This document shows positions 36,737 through 48,373 of a stretch of DNA of 64,000 nucleotides, in pieces. Positions within the stretch are counted from its first letter, which is position 1. Every line of letters starts with the position of its first letter. The stretch comes from Hybos culiciformis. Lineage: Eukaryota; Arthropoda; Insecta; Diptera; Hybotidae. The notes under the pieces were generated by a model, which saw only the letters and a list, made by a program, of their open reading frames with translations, did no database searches and was not told where the DNA came from. The DNA is taken from assembly GCA_964007475.1 (NCBI GenBank), contig CAXFZM010000320.1, positions 62,001 through 126,000 of the forward strand, in the 5' to 3' direction. The position numbers were made by a program, and so were the translations under genes.

Positions 36737-37633
36737 TTATTAAATTTTTTTTTTAATGATTTATATCATGAAATATATAATGACACTTGTATTGCGGTAA
36801 TTACTGCGTTCATTTATAAAATATTGATGTTGATTAAAAAAATATATTTTGAAAATTCACACCTTTTTAAATTTTCGAAAAAAATTTTTCGCCATCAAGC
36901 GCAACGCGTTTCTTGACATCAAGGGCTTTTAGCCACCTCATTACATCTTTTAATATAATATTCAAGAGACATAACATTTTTATTTTTTGCAAGTTTTGAA
37001 CACGCATATTTTTATTCAGTATAGTGCACAGACCCAACCTACTCTAAAAAAAGCGAACCGTTCTAAAAAAGGTTAAATTTAAAAATAAAATAAATATTAT
37101 CATGAATTTATTAAAAAAAAATCAAAACATATAAAAAAGTTTGTTCTGCAGTTTGTTTTGTATGAGCAGACTTTTTCTCTGCTCAAAATTGAACAAATTG
37201 TTTGTACAGATACGATTAACAATGATTCCACTATATGTACAATGTACATATTTTTGTATGTACAAAAATGTACAGACAACAATGAGCAAACATTTTAGAG
37301 CAAACTAATTTGATGATTCCACTATCTGTGCAATGTTTGTGACGTTTTTGAGCAAATATCTGTGCATTGCATAGACAGTGGAATAAGACCTTTAGTATAA
37401 TACTCTTTTGTTGAGTATTTAATGTTCTCCAAATTAGATAGAACATTTTTCCCCTCTTTTTTTATTATTACCAATACTTTGTTTTTTCTTCCTATTTGTA
37501 GTTTTTCAACCTAAATGAATAATAAATAGGTTAAAGTGAAAAACAACATAGACTTATTAGGTCAACACAAGGGAGCAAAGCAAGGCCTCTAGGTTTTTAA
37601 TCTAAAAAACAAAAAATATTTTAGAATATACGA

Positions 37634-37711
37634 AAAGCTTGTTTCGATCGCGTTCATCCACTCTGATCTCATCAGTGGCTGATGAGTGGACGAACTAGCC
37701 AGACAAACTTT
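37634..37711 (-). ncRNA. Hammerhead ribozyme, inverted monomer
   Basis: Reverse complement of the ribozyme at 37979-38056. All core residues are kept: GTC cleavage triplet, CTGATGA and GAA. One change in loop 2 (GAGTGGATGAAC) turns a G-C into a G-U pair with loop 1, so the loop-loop complementarity is retained. Confidence 0.85.
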
Positions 37712-37978
37712 ACTCAAAAACAATTCACACTACTTTACATATAATAAAATATGTTATATTGATATGTGAGTTCAAAAAAATAATAATTTTGAATTCACAT
37801 ATCAAATGTGGGAAACATTTTACTCTTGTTATAATAAAAAAAGAGGAGAAAAAAATAATAACAAGAGTAAAATGTTTCCCACATTTGATATGTGAATTCA
37901 AAATTATTATTTTTTTGAACTCACATATCAATATAACATATTTTATTATATGTAAAGTAGTGTGAATTGTTTTTGAGT

Positions 37979-38056
37979 AAAGTTTGTCTGGCTAGTTCGT
38001 CCACTCATCAGCCACTGATGAGATCAGAGTGGACGAACGCGATCGAAACAAGCTTT
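37979..38056 (+). ncRNA. Type III hammerhead ribozyme, full monomer
   Basis: Stem III AAAGTTTGT/ACAAGCTTT (9 pairs including one G-U); cleavage triplet GTC (after 37988); stem I TGGC/GCCA (37989-37992 and 38011-38014); core CTGATGA (38015-38021); stem II GATC/GATC (38022-38025 and 38041-38044); core GAA (38045-38047). The first stem II pair is G-C and A15.1-U16.1 is present, as required. Loop 1 (37995-38006) and loop 2 (38027-38038) are perfectly complementary over 12 nt. Confidence 0.88.
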
Positions 38057-38369
38057 TCGTATATTCTAAAATATTTTTTGTTTTTTAGATTAAAAACCTA
38101 GAGGCCTTGCTTTGCTCCCTTGTGTTGATCTAATAAGTCTATGTTGTTTTTCACTTTAACCTATTTATTATTCATTTAGGTTGAAAAACAACAAATAGGA
38201 AGAAAAAACAAAGTATTGGTAATAATAAAAAAAGAGGAGAAAAAAATAATAACAAGAGTAAAATGTTTCCCACATTTGATATGTGAATTCAAAATTATTA
38301 TTTTTTTGAACTCACATATCAATATAACATATTTTATTATATGTAAAGTAGTGTGAATTGTTTTTGAGT

Positions 38370-38447
38370 AAAGTTTGTCTGGCTAGTTCGTCCACTCATC
38401 AGCCACTGATGAGATCTGAGTGGACGAACGCGATCGAAACAAGCTTT
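38370..38447 (+). ncRNA. Type III hammerhead ribozyme, truncated monomer
   Basis: Identical layout; cleavage after 38379. The only difference is TGAG instead of AGAG at the start of loop 2. The monomer ends 10 bp later at the target duplication. Confidence 0.85.
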
Positions 38448-39648
38448 TCGTATATTCTAGAACATTTTTCTGGTTGTACGGGTCATCATTTATTGATCGC
38501 ACAGCTGCCACGAATATCTTGTTAGCAGGATCTATTCCAATATTCACTGGTGTTGGCTTTAATTCTTCTGTTATTTCAGATAGTTCTTCCTTTTCTGTTA
38601 AAAATTTTATACAACAGGAAGTTCCATCTGTTGCATTTCTTATTGTTTCGTGGCAGCTTCAAGTAATCGTTGTAATTAATAGTGTTATTAAATTGTTCAA
38701 AATCTACATTAATATCCTTGTTTTTTTTTTTTTTAACTTTTCATTTTCGGGCACTTTTTCAGCGAACATAACAATGCATTTGGAAGTACTTCAAATGCAT
38801 CAATTTTGTGAAAATGAGCCTTTTTCCATAGCATGATTTTCAAGGTTGGCGTCCTTTGAAAATAACCATTCCATGTTTTCCTTAATTTCTTTGCGATGTT
38901 CCTTAATATTTTCGATTTAATTTAATTCAATCAAATAACACCTGACTCTCGAATATGCGTGCTCCGTAATGTTATTTTTAAAGACTGTTGAATAAGTTTC
39001 TGCCAGAGCTCCGAATAGATTACTACGTGGTTTTTTGTTATATTTTTGTAATCCAATAATTCTGAGTCTTTCATATTCGGGAGATATATCTTGATATTTG
39101 TTACAATTCATCAAACAATAAAAATATGCCCGAAAATCAATTTTTTTACAGTCATAGTCATTTGAATTAAATTTGCGCATCAATTGGAAATTAATCAAAA
39201 TTGATGCCTTGTATGCCAAGATACTCATTTCGTCGACATCTTCTTGAATCTTATCATATAAGCTGTCATCTTTTATGACGCTTCTTAATGATAACTTCAC
39301 TGTTGTAACCCTAGTACCATCGACTATTTTAAATACACGTCTGGCGGTAGTTGTTATTTTTGCTTTTACTGTTGTTTTTGAAGTTGTATCGAGGCGATTC
39401 TTTTTCGCAACCCCATCAGTATCTGCTGTTGCCGCTTTTCTTTTTTGATGCTTTGACTTCACTGCTTTTGGCTTCTTTGCTGCGGGCCCAATATTTTTCC
39501 CTTTTCTTTTTATATTATTATCTGCAGCTTTTACTTTTTGGTGCTTTGACTTCACTGGTTCTTTTTTTTTCTGCCACAGGAGCTTCTGGCTTCTTTGCTG
39601 CGGGGCCAATATTTTTCTCTTTTCTTTTTATATTATTATGTGCCGCTT

Positions 39649-40160
39649 TTATTTTTTGACTTCACTGGTTCTTTTTTTTTTCACCACTGGAGCTTCTGGC
39701 TTATTTACTGCGGGGCCAATCTTTTTCGGCACTTTAATCAAAGCATCAAAGTGACCAAATATGCCAGAACCAGAATGTCTCAATCTTTTTATTTCCAAAT
39801 ATTTCAATGGTGGACCATATACGGCCTTCAAAACTTTATTAATGTACAAATGGAACTTGCAATTGAAAACTTGTGCCGCTGCTTCTAGCTCGGCAGTGGA
39901 TCCATATGTGTCATGACACATCATATCTGCCACATATGTATCTACATTTTCGTATGGCTTACCGGTATCCGTCATGGTTTTATTTTTATAACAATACCAA
40001 AACTCCTCAATGTACTCCACAATCTCCTTCCGTACATGATACGAAAAATTTTGTGTACCATGCATCAAGTATGATATCTAATTAAACAGGCATGCACCAT
40101 CCCCGTTCACTTCGACAACTTGATATGGAACAATTTGTTCCCATTCTTTAAAACTTTCCC
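39649..40160 (-). pseudogene. OTU cysteine protease moiety, unit C
   Basis: Same OTU domain, but a TAG replaces Ser right after the catalytic ACLFN (about 40080), and the acceptor context reads CCCCTG. The open part (40068-39649) has the C-terminal half with GHFDALIKV and a frame break at KKKRTSEVKK. Confidence 0.8.
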
Positions 40161-40198
40161 CTGAAATCCGCTGAAATCATAAATATAATACAATATAT

Positions 40199-41223
40199 CA
40201 GGGATCGTATTTAAGAGTTATATTAATTTTTGAAAATATAAATATAAATATTTATTTTTATTTTCTAAAAATAAAAATATATAATTATTTAAATATTTAT
40301 TTTTATATTTTAAAAATAAATATCACCAGAAAAAACTGTAAGAATTAACAGAACTGTAATACAAAACAATATTAAAAATTGTTTCAACCACCTTGGTGTC
40401 AATATTGAGGACAGGAATAGTTAACATATTAAAATTAAAAACCGCATTTAACTTTTTATTTCTAAAAATATAAAAATTAATATAAAGCAAAATAAATATA
40501 TATTTATTTTTTATAAATATTAATTTAAAATTATTCTCTTGAAATAATTTTATTTTTGTTCTTAATTCAATTTTTTATTTTCTTTTTTTTTAGCCGAAAT
40601 AAATAGTTAATAAATAAATAAATGTTTATATATATTTTTTATATAATTTTTATATAAAAGCGACTGAAAAATGTCATATATATAAAAAATAGTTTCGTAG
40701 CCCCATACAGATTTACAAACCCATGCACACAAAAAATTTGTGATTGTGAGTCTTTAATAGCTATGAAACTATGACTTAGGTGAACAATTACTCGTATATA
40801 CATATCAAGAAATTTGAATTGTTTTTTTTTGGTACTTATTGCATTTCCATATTAGAAATTAAAAAGTTTGGTTATTAAATCAGCTGTTCTGTTTGTTTAA
40901 ATTTTGTTTTTAAATTTTAAATGTAAAAAAATTTCTATGGATTTATTGAATTTTCAAAATCGAATTCTACAATCATTATTGGATTAAATTTAATCAAATA
41001 AAAAAATTTGGTGACGGAACCAAAACTAAGTTCAATATTTGTTGCCAAAATACGATCTTAAATTTTATTTTTGACTTCGACAAAACAAAAGGTTTTATTT
41101 TGTTGATAATAAAGCTACAGATTTCAGTTTTTCTGTTTGAATCTGCTAAAAATATTTATTTTTAACATTAGAAAATAAATATTTATTTAAAGTTTTATAA
41201 ATATATAGATATTACGATCCCTG
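40199..41223. mobile_element. hAT MITE upstream of OTU, unit C
   Basis: 1,025 bp with ends CAGGGATCGTA and TACGATCCCTG, flanked by a perfect 8-bp duplication CAATATAT (40191-40198 and 41224-41231). Empty site in unit B at about 26022. AT-rich interior with AAATATTTATTT repeats near both ends; no ORF. Confidence 0.88.
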
Positions 41224-42167
41224 CAATATATAAAGTGATTGAAATAAAGGTTCTTATAATAAGAATCTTAGAGATTTAGTATAAAATTCCAAAAAATGGA
41301 TAATGTTTAACTTCCTCAGAAAAGCACTTTAGATGTGGATCAGAGCATTATCGATAAGGTAAATTTTTCAAAATATCTAATATATTATTGACGGTAAGTT
41401 TTTGTTATCATTGTTAGAAATGGAATGAAAATGAGTTAGTAGCGACCGAAAGTGATCAAGTGCGTTTCATTGGGCTAAGTTTCATTGGGCACTTTGGGTT
41501 CAAATCAAATTTTTGTAAATATCTCTTGCTACTGCGCCGCCTACCGGGTCAAAAAAAATTTATTAAAGCACCAAACGAATAAATTATTTCGAAATATTAT
41601 TGTGGTTTCACATGCGCGGATCATAATACTAAATCACTTTTATAATATCTAACATATCTTGTGAATATTAATGCAATTGGTCGTGTCGTTTAGCGTTGAT
41701 ATTGATTAAAGGAAATTGAATTAGATATATTAGTCCTAAAGGCCAATATTAATTAATAATTACATTTTTTTTTTAATCAAAACATTTATGTTGGCTCTAA
41801 TGAATATTTTAGGAAAATTAACAGTGAATAGTCATCACTTAAATAATTCACAAGATTGTGTTTCAACTGGGCAACAAAATTCGATGCAATCAAACATAAA
41901 TAGTAAAACTGCAACAATATTAGTATCAAAAACAAAAACTAAAAGAGAATTATCTTTACTCCTAAAAAATTATATTATTTAAAAAAAATCTAAAAAATTA
42001 AAATCACTTTTATTAAATATATCTATTTTATTTATAATTACATTTATTATTATTTTTAAAACATATTTAGTTTTAATATCAGAAATGAAAAAAGTACAAA
42101 ATTCTTATATTTAATTTTATTTAAAATAAGTTATTTAAGCATCCTACTTATTTTAGGATTATATTCA

Positions 42168-43862
42168 ACTAGATGTACCCGCACACACGTTGTTGGGGAA
42201 CACACGTTTTAAGTGAAATTTTTGTTGTCAAATTTATGAACAATTATAGGAGCTAGTTATTTTATAAATTTGGGAAAATATGTAAGAAGAATTAATATTT
42301 ATCATTTCTACTTATTCAACACTTAAATTGTATGTAATCGAATGATATCCTTCCCTTAAACAGGTTTGCAAACCAAACCAAATTTGTGTTTTTATCCATT
42401 TCCTCTTTTTATGAATCAAATTTGAATGAAATCGGAAGAACTTTTGCAGTCCTCCCCGGGAGATATTTCTGAGTAGGGTGCCATTCAAATTTTAAAATAG
42501 CCTATAACGACGGTGTAAATTTCGAAACGATCGGTTGAGTTGTTTAGTTTTTAATATTCTGTAGTTATTAGTAATAAAGAAATTGATATATATTCGAAGA
42601 GACCCCCTAAAAAGATGGGGCCAAATTTTTGTTACGAAATTCGTGTGTTTAATCATTTTTATGTACCAAATTTAAATGAAATCGGATAAAATTTTGAAGT
42701 CCTCCCCTATAGGACGAGGTCAATAAATTTTTTGTTACGAATTTATGTGTAATCATTTCCTCTTTTTAAGTGTCAAATTTAAATGAAATTTGTTCCGAAA
42801 TTGTGTGTAATTATTTTTTTATTCCGAAATTGTGTGTAATTATTTCCTCTTCTTACATACCAAATTTGAATGAAATCAAACGAACTTTTAAAGTCCGCCC
42901 CGAGGGGAGTTCCATGTGTAGGATGTCAACAAATTTTTTGTTACGAAATTTGTGTGTAATTTTACATACCAAATTTAAATAAAATCGTACAAACTTTTAA
43001 AGTCCGCCCTCAGGGGGGTCTCTGGGTAGGAGCTCCCTGGGTAGGAGGTCAACAAATTTTTTGTTACGAAATTTGTATGTAATCAGTTCCTCTTTTTACA
43101 TACCAAATTTGAGTGAAATCGGACGAACTTTTGAGGTCCGCCCCCCAGGGAAGGCTCTCGGTAGGAGGTCCCTGGGTAGGAGGTCGCTGGGTAGGAGGTC
43201 ATCAAAATTTTTGTTACAAAATTTGTATGTAATCAGTTCCTCTGTTTACATCCCAAATTTGAATAAAATTGAACGAACTTTTGAAATCCGCCCCCAGGGG
43301 AGGTCTCTGGGTTGGAGGTCCCTTGGTAGGAGGTCAACAATTTTTTAGTTACGAAATTTGTGTGTAATCAGTTCATCTTTTTACATACCAAATTTGAATG
43401 AAATCGGTCGAACTTTTGAGGTCCGCCCCCCAGGGAAGGTCTCCCGGTAGGAGGTCCCTGGGTAGGAGGTCAACAAATTTTTTGTTACGAAATTTGTGTA
43501 ATCAGTTCTTCTTTTTACATACCATATTTGAATGAAATCGGACGAACTTTTAAAATCCGCCCCGAGAGGAGATCCCTGGGTAGGAGGTCAACAAATATTT
43601 TGTTACGGAATTTGTTTGTAACCACTTCCTCTTTTTACGTACCAAATTTGAATAAAATCGGACGAACTTTTGAAGTCTGCCCCCGGGGGAGGTCTCTGGG
43701 TAGGAGGCCAATCAAATTTTAAAATAGCCTATAACGACCCCCGACTTGACACAAAGACATGGTGTAAGTTTGAAAACGATCGGTTGAGCGGTTTAGGAGC
43801 CTATTCGGAACAGACAAACAGACAAAGAGACAAAGGGACAACTTCTGCTTTATATATTAGAT
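42168..43862. repeat. Interspersed repeat with minisatellite, unit C
   Basis: Same as 4157-6082, starting ACTAGATGTACCC (one change) and ending TATATTAG. Some internal units are deleted and others gained. 41232-42167 before it is the conserved gene-upstream region. Confidence 0.75.
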
Positions 43863-46471
43863 GATTTTAAAAAAAAAATTTGTTTCTTAAAATCAATTGA
43901 CATCAATTAGTTCATTTTCACGATTTTTTCGCTTTCATTAATAATAAGAACTCTTTAAAACGAACGTTTCGTTTTATTTTATTTAATTAGTCGCGCAATT
44001 TGTATGTGCTTAAATAAACTCTCATTCAAGAAACATGTTATGTATAGTATGCATATAATGATGCTTTTCAAGATATTTTTTTAAATTAAAATATGATTCA
44101 AGGAAATCATATATACAAACTAAACTTTAATTTATATAAATAATATTTACATCCATGATACAATATATGCGCTAATCTTGTGCATAGTATGTACAATGTA
44201 GATATGAATAATGAATACGAATATAAGCATAAAACATTTTGTTTCGAAAAATTTTTTTTTCTAAATTTAAAATGTGAAATACACTAATTTCTGGAGCGTC
44301 AAGTGCGTTTATATAATTTTTATTAATAGATTTTTTTAAGTAAACTCTATAAAGTTTAAGATCTTTATAACTGTAGTAATATTTTTCACGAAATTATATT
44401 AAATTTTGTAAAAAAAATGATAACCATAAATTAAATATACGTATACCAAGATTTTGCACTTCATACATTAAAAATGTTGCTTTCAATATTTTGACATTGG
44501 GTACTCTTTTTTTTTTTTTTTTTTTTTTTATTTTTTCTCCCTTTTCATTCTCAATTCTCCGACAAAAATAAATAAAAATCCTAGTGACTGTTTTTTGTAT
44601 TTTGTTTGTGTGGTTGCTTTATTTAAAACTTATTATATATTTTTAAAAAGTACATAACATTTTTTTATGTATTTTAGCAAAACAATATATAACAGTTTTA
44701 GTTCAGCCTTTAGCGCAATAATTCTAATTCGCTATTATTGTTATTATTATTCGAATGTGTTAACAAGAGAAAGCTTTTTGTTTTTTTTTACACAGATTTT
44801 TATTACGTACCTATAAATTTTTACAGGATTATGTACAATAATATTGATTAAATAGGTGTCTAATTTTTTTAAAGATAAATATTAATTTTTAATTCAAAAA
44901 AAAAAACTTATTTATAATTTTATTTTTAGTTTTGGTAGGTGCGCAGTGCGCATTTTGCGCCTTAAGATGCTGCCACTGGTTTTTAGACGAATTGCCCTTT
45001 TGTATGATATTTTTTAATACAAATTGCAATTTTAGACGAAATGGTATTAGATAAATAGTTTTTAGACTAATTAATTATAGACGAATTATTTTAGACGAAT
45101 ATTCCGGCTACCATTTTATATACATATATAATATTTTCTGTATATTTTCTGTATAAATATAAAAATTAATGAAAAACTGTAGCGCTCGAATGACTTTTAG
45201 TTTTGAAGAATCATAGATACTTTTAAATTTGATGAATATACAAGTTCCAGGGCTTAAAAATCTTCAAGTTTTTTATGAAATGATGCATCATTTCTTTATT
45301 AGTTTATGATATTGACAAAATAATTGATTTGTTAAATATTAAAATTTTTTAAAATATTCAGATTTCTCTATCATCCTATATTAAATATATTCCCAAGTGT
45401 AGTGCTCTCTTTGAGTATATCACTCACTCTCTCTCTCTCTTTCAATGTATATAAACCTAGTATTAATTCTGTGGCCACATGACATAATCGCCTAAGTCGA
45501 TTTTGCTACTTTTGAGGAGAGCAGTATCCAAATAATAAAACGGATAGCACGGCAAATAGTTAGACAAAAAGATTCCATCAAATGCCATACTTAAACGATG
45601 TCAATTCAATAGTGAGTGCCATCAAATGCCATCTTCGTCTTTTCAAGTAGCAACAGCAAGCATTGAGCGTGAAATAGATACTGATTTTTTTTTTTTTTTT
45701 TAATACTTAAAAAAAAAAATTTATTTAAATTATTTTTCAATTATTTTGTTTACAAAAATTATAATTTATTTAAAAAAAAAATTTGTTTTCTTTCTATTTT
45801 AAAAAAAAATTTTTTTTTAGTAAATAGACTTAAAATTTTATAAAGTTTCTTCACTCTGAAAACATAATTTTTTTTTCCATTATAACTTTGTTTCACTTTA
45901 ATCACATCTGAAATCAAAATAGGCCCCAAAATAAAATTCCCTAACTTTTCCCTGACTTTACTGAAAAAAAAATTTTTTAAAAAGTTTGTTACATATATTT
46001 CATTCAAATTTTATTATTAATCTAGGATTTTCAGATAAAGTTTTTCCTAATACAAATTGAACAAAAAATTTATGAAAATCTCCGATTTTCCCTATAGCTA
46101 TTCCAAACATTAAAGAAATGCGTTCACACTTTAGTTTTTTCAAAGCTAGAAAAAAATAAGCAGTTATATTCAAAATTTATAAACTTTTTTGTTTTTTATT
46201 TTTGTTTTAATAAAAAAACGACAGGCTTTTGCCAACATTCAAAATAAGGAGAAATTTTTGTATACTTGTAAAAAAAAATAAAAATTACAATTTGATTTTT
46301 TGGAAACTTGCATAAGAAGATATGCAAGTTCTTTTATTTTCATTTTTTTATATGGAAAACTTGCTCTTATGCAAGTTCTTAATGTAGCATAACCGTTATG
46401 CAAGTTCTAAAGCTAAAGTTTGGAAAGGTTATAACACTGAATTTCCGAAAATGTGGGAACCATGTTATATA
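43863..46471. other. AT-rich spacer, unit C
   Basis: Matches the spacer of unit A without the MULE-like insert. Includes the TTTAGACGAA cluster (about 44985-45110), the CT tract with TATATAAA, and a degraded fold-back MITE (about 46096-46430). No gene seen. Confidence 0.6.
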
Positions 46472-47105
46472 TGGGCAAAAATCTCGTTGGACATGTTACA
46501 TTTGGAAACTTGTTTTGACTATCAGTTTCTTCAATATTGTGATAGAGTCATATTTGGAAAAGAAAAAAATTACTTACCACTTGAACTATAAATGACCCAA
46601 AAACTTTTTTGGATTTCGTCCTTTAAAAGTTTTTTTTTTAAATTATACTCGCGTTGCCATGTTACACAAAAAAAGCGACGTTTTTTTAATTTGTTAGAAA
46701 AAACTTCAAACTCTGCTCTGTCAGCAAAAATACGATTTTTATAACTTGTACATTATTAAAGCAGGATAGTGCTACGTCATAATTATTGAGTCTAAAATCG
46801 ACTATTTTTGGTCTATCTACACTCAAGATCTCATAATTTGACCGTTGGACATGTTACAAGAACGTTGGACAGGTTACATCGTACTAAAATTATAGTAAAA
46901 TCTGAAAAAATAAATTGATTTAATGAACTTTTTTTGTTTAATTCTTTATTTTTACAATGATTTTATCCAAATACATAAATAATTTTTATATTTCAAATCA
47001 AAATTTTATTTAAGTTCATTTCAATAATTGATGAAGCAAAAATTAATTTTTAATTCTTAATAATATACCAATATATCCAACATCGAAATTAAATCTTAAT
47101 ATATT

Positions 47106-47585
47106 TTAAATTTGTGAAACTTTATCTCCCTCTTTTGAAGTTACAAAACCAAAAATTTCAGTTTCAGTGGCTTGAATTTGGTGCAGGCTTGAAATATTTT
47201 TTATTGACTTAGCATTACTAAAAATTTCATTTGATCTTAATTCTGCATTTAAAAATTCGATTTTTTTTTTATTAATTTCCGAAATCTTTATTTTAGATTG
47301 TGTCATCATAAAAGCTTTCACAAAATCTTTGGAACAATTAACAACAACTTTTCGGGCCTTCATCTGTTTTCTAACCATCATTTTTGTTGTTGCACCAATT
47401 CCATCAATATAGCCCGGTCCATCACTCAAAATTCTCAAAACTTTGACAGAATTTGGAAGAGAACTAATCATTTCGTGTAAAAACGGAAGAATCGTAAATT
47501 TAGTATGATCTAGTTCATCGGAAACTATTACCATTCCTTTGAACTCTTCTTGGTAGTATAAACCAGTTGTAAATAATGTGATCAT
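47106..47585 (-). pseudogene. Transposase-like fragment of the TATA-flanked element
   Basis: 159-codon frame with VIVSDELDHTK, LRILSDGPG and DGIGATTK. Spaced SD-x-x-x-H and SDG motifs, then DGIGGT-type sequence, occur in a family of eukaryotic DDE transposases whose name I cannot fix. SDGPG runs straight into YIDGIGA, so the usual intervening segment seems deleted. Probably a non-autonomous relic. Confidence 0.5.
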
Positions 47586-47890
47586 GTGATTCTGAAAGCC
47601 CTGAACTCACCATTTTCCTTAAATTCTTCAACATATCTCTTGTATCGCACTTTGGCATCAAGCTAATACATGCAAAAATATATAATATAAAAAAAATTAT
47701 TAAAAAATCGGGAAGCGTTGAACATGTTACAAAAAGTGTTGTGTCCATGATGTGGACAAAAGCTCGTGTATTCTAAAAGTTTTTGTAAATTTTGAAATAT
47801 TATTGGGCCCACATAAAAAAAATAAAAAATTTTATACTTTGACCAAGAACTCATTGTAAAAAAAAAAATTTTCAATTTTTTGTTGGACAT

Positions 47891-48315
47891 TGTAATGAGT
47901 TTGTTTTTATTTGTATTTTTATTTAAAGGGGATATTTACCATAGCTAAGAGCTTACGTATTGGTGTTCCTTGAGCTAATAGCTTAAGTATGGAACTTCTT
48001 TTATAATTTTTTTGGAAAAAGCTAAGAGCTGAAATTTTCCAAGGTTTTTATTTAAAATTAGCTAAGAGCTGAATTTATTGAAATAATACTTTCTCTTTTG
48101 TTGATAAAAACACTTATATTTTATTGATTGAAATTACAAGTCTTATATACTAATTAAAATTATACAAATATTATTTAGTAAGCAAAAATATTAATAACTA
48201 AACAAAAATTATGATTTTGATATTTATGCTTAGTTAACATATAATATAAACTTAAAAATTACAAAATAAAGGTGAGTGGATTGAACTTTGTGTTTACGTT
48301 GATAAACACACTACA
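47891..48315 (-). repeat. gypsy-2 3' LTR
   Basis: 425 bp, TGTAATGAG...CACTACA on the plus strand. The polypurine tract GGTGAGGG lies directly before it in reading direction (48316-48323). Internal repeats GCTAAGAGCT occur several times. Confidence 0.93.
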
Positions 48316-48373
48316 CCCTCACCGTTATAAGAAAAAAAAATTTTTGTTTAAAAAAAAAAATTTTTTTTTTGTT

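Larger units (their letters stand above)
33701..37391. mobile_element. PIF/Harbinger transposon, copy 2
   Basis: 3.7-kb copy without gypsy-1, with the same TIRs, the same TTA duplication (33698-33700 and 37392-37394) and the same position in the Fanzor gene as copy 1. The two therefore come from one insertion duplicated with the array unit. It lacks about 0.3 kb present in copy 1 (about 21750-22075). Confidence 0.92.
37452..38457. mobile_element. Hammerhead-ribozyme retroelement (retrozyme-like)
   Basis: 1,006-bp insertion flanked by a perfect 13-bp duplication TAGAACATTTTTC (37439-37451 and 38458-38470). The empty site is in unit B at about 23808. It is made of one inverted monomer (about 37452-37830), one full monomer (about 37831-38221, period 391 bp) and one truncated monomer. 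Each carries a complete type III hammerhead. Long duplication, tandem plus inverted truncated copies, and ribozyme match retrozymes and Penelope-like insertions. No ORF is coding; the long frames on both strands mirror the inverted repeat. Confidence 0.85.
33179..39648 (-). pseudogene. Fanzor nuclease moiety, unit C (split)
   Basis: The longest intact N-terminal stretch of the four copies is 39609-38917: two Lys-rich modules (KSKHQK, NIKRKGKNIGPAAKKP), then ARRVFKIVDGTRVTTVKLSLRSV and the helical Fanzor N-terminus to RVRCYLIELN. A stop at 38917 follows. RuvC-I sequence (NIGIDPA, where other copies have DPG) lies near 38520-38540. Its flanking sequence has the hammerhead element (37452-38457), then Harbinger (33701-37391), then the C-terminal piece (33568-33179) with the same deletion as unit B. 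The linker modules are Lys-rich and could serve as nuclear localisation signals. Confidence 0.85.

Noticed and set aside
37725..37965. Nearly identical 68-codon ORFs on both strands
   Set aside because: Mirror images caused by the inverted hammerhead monomers, not genes.
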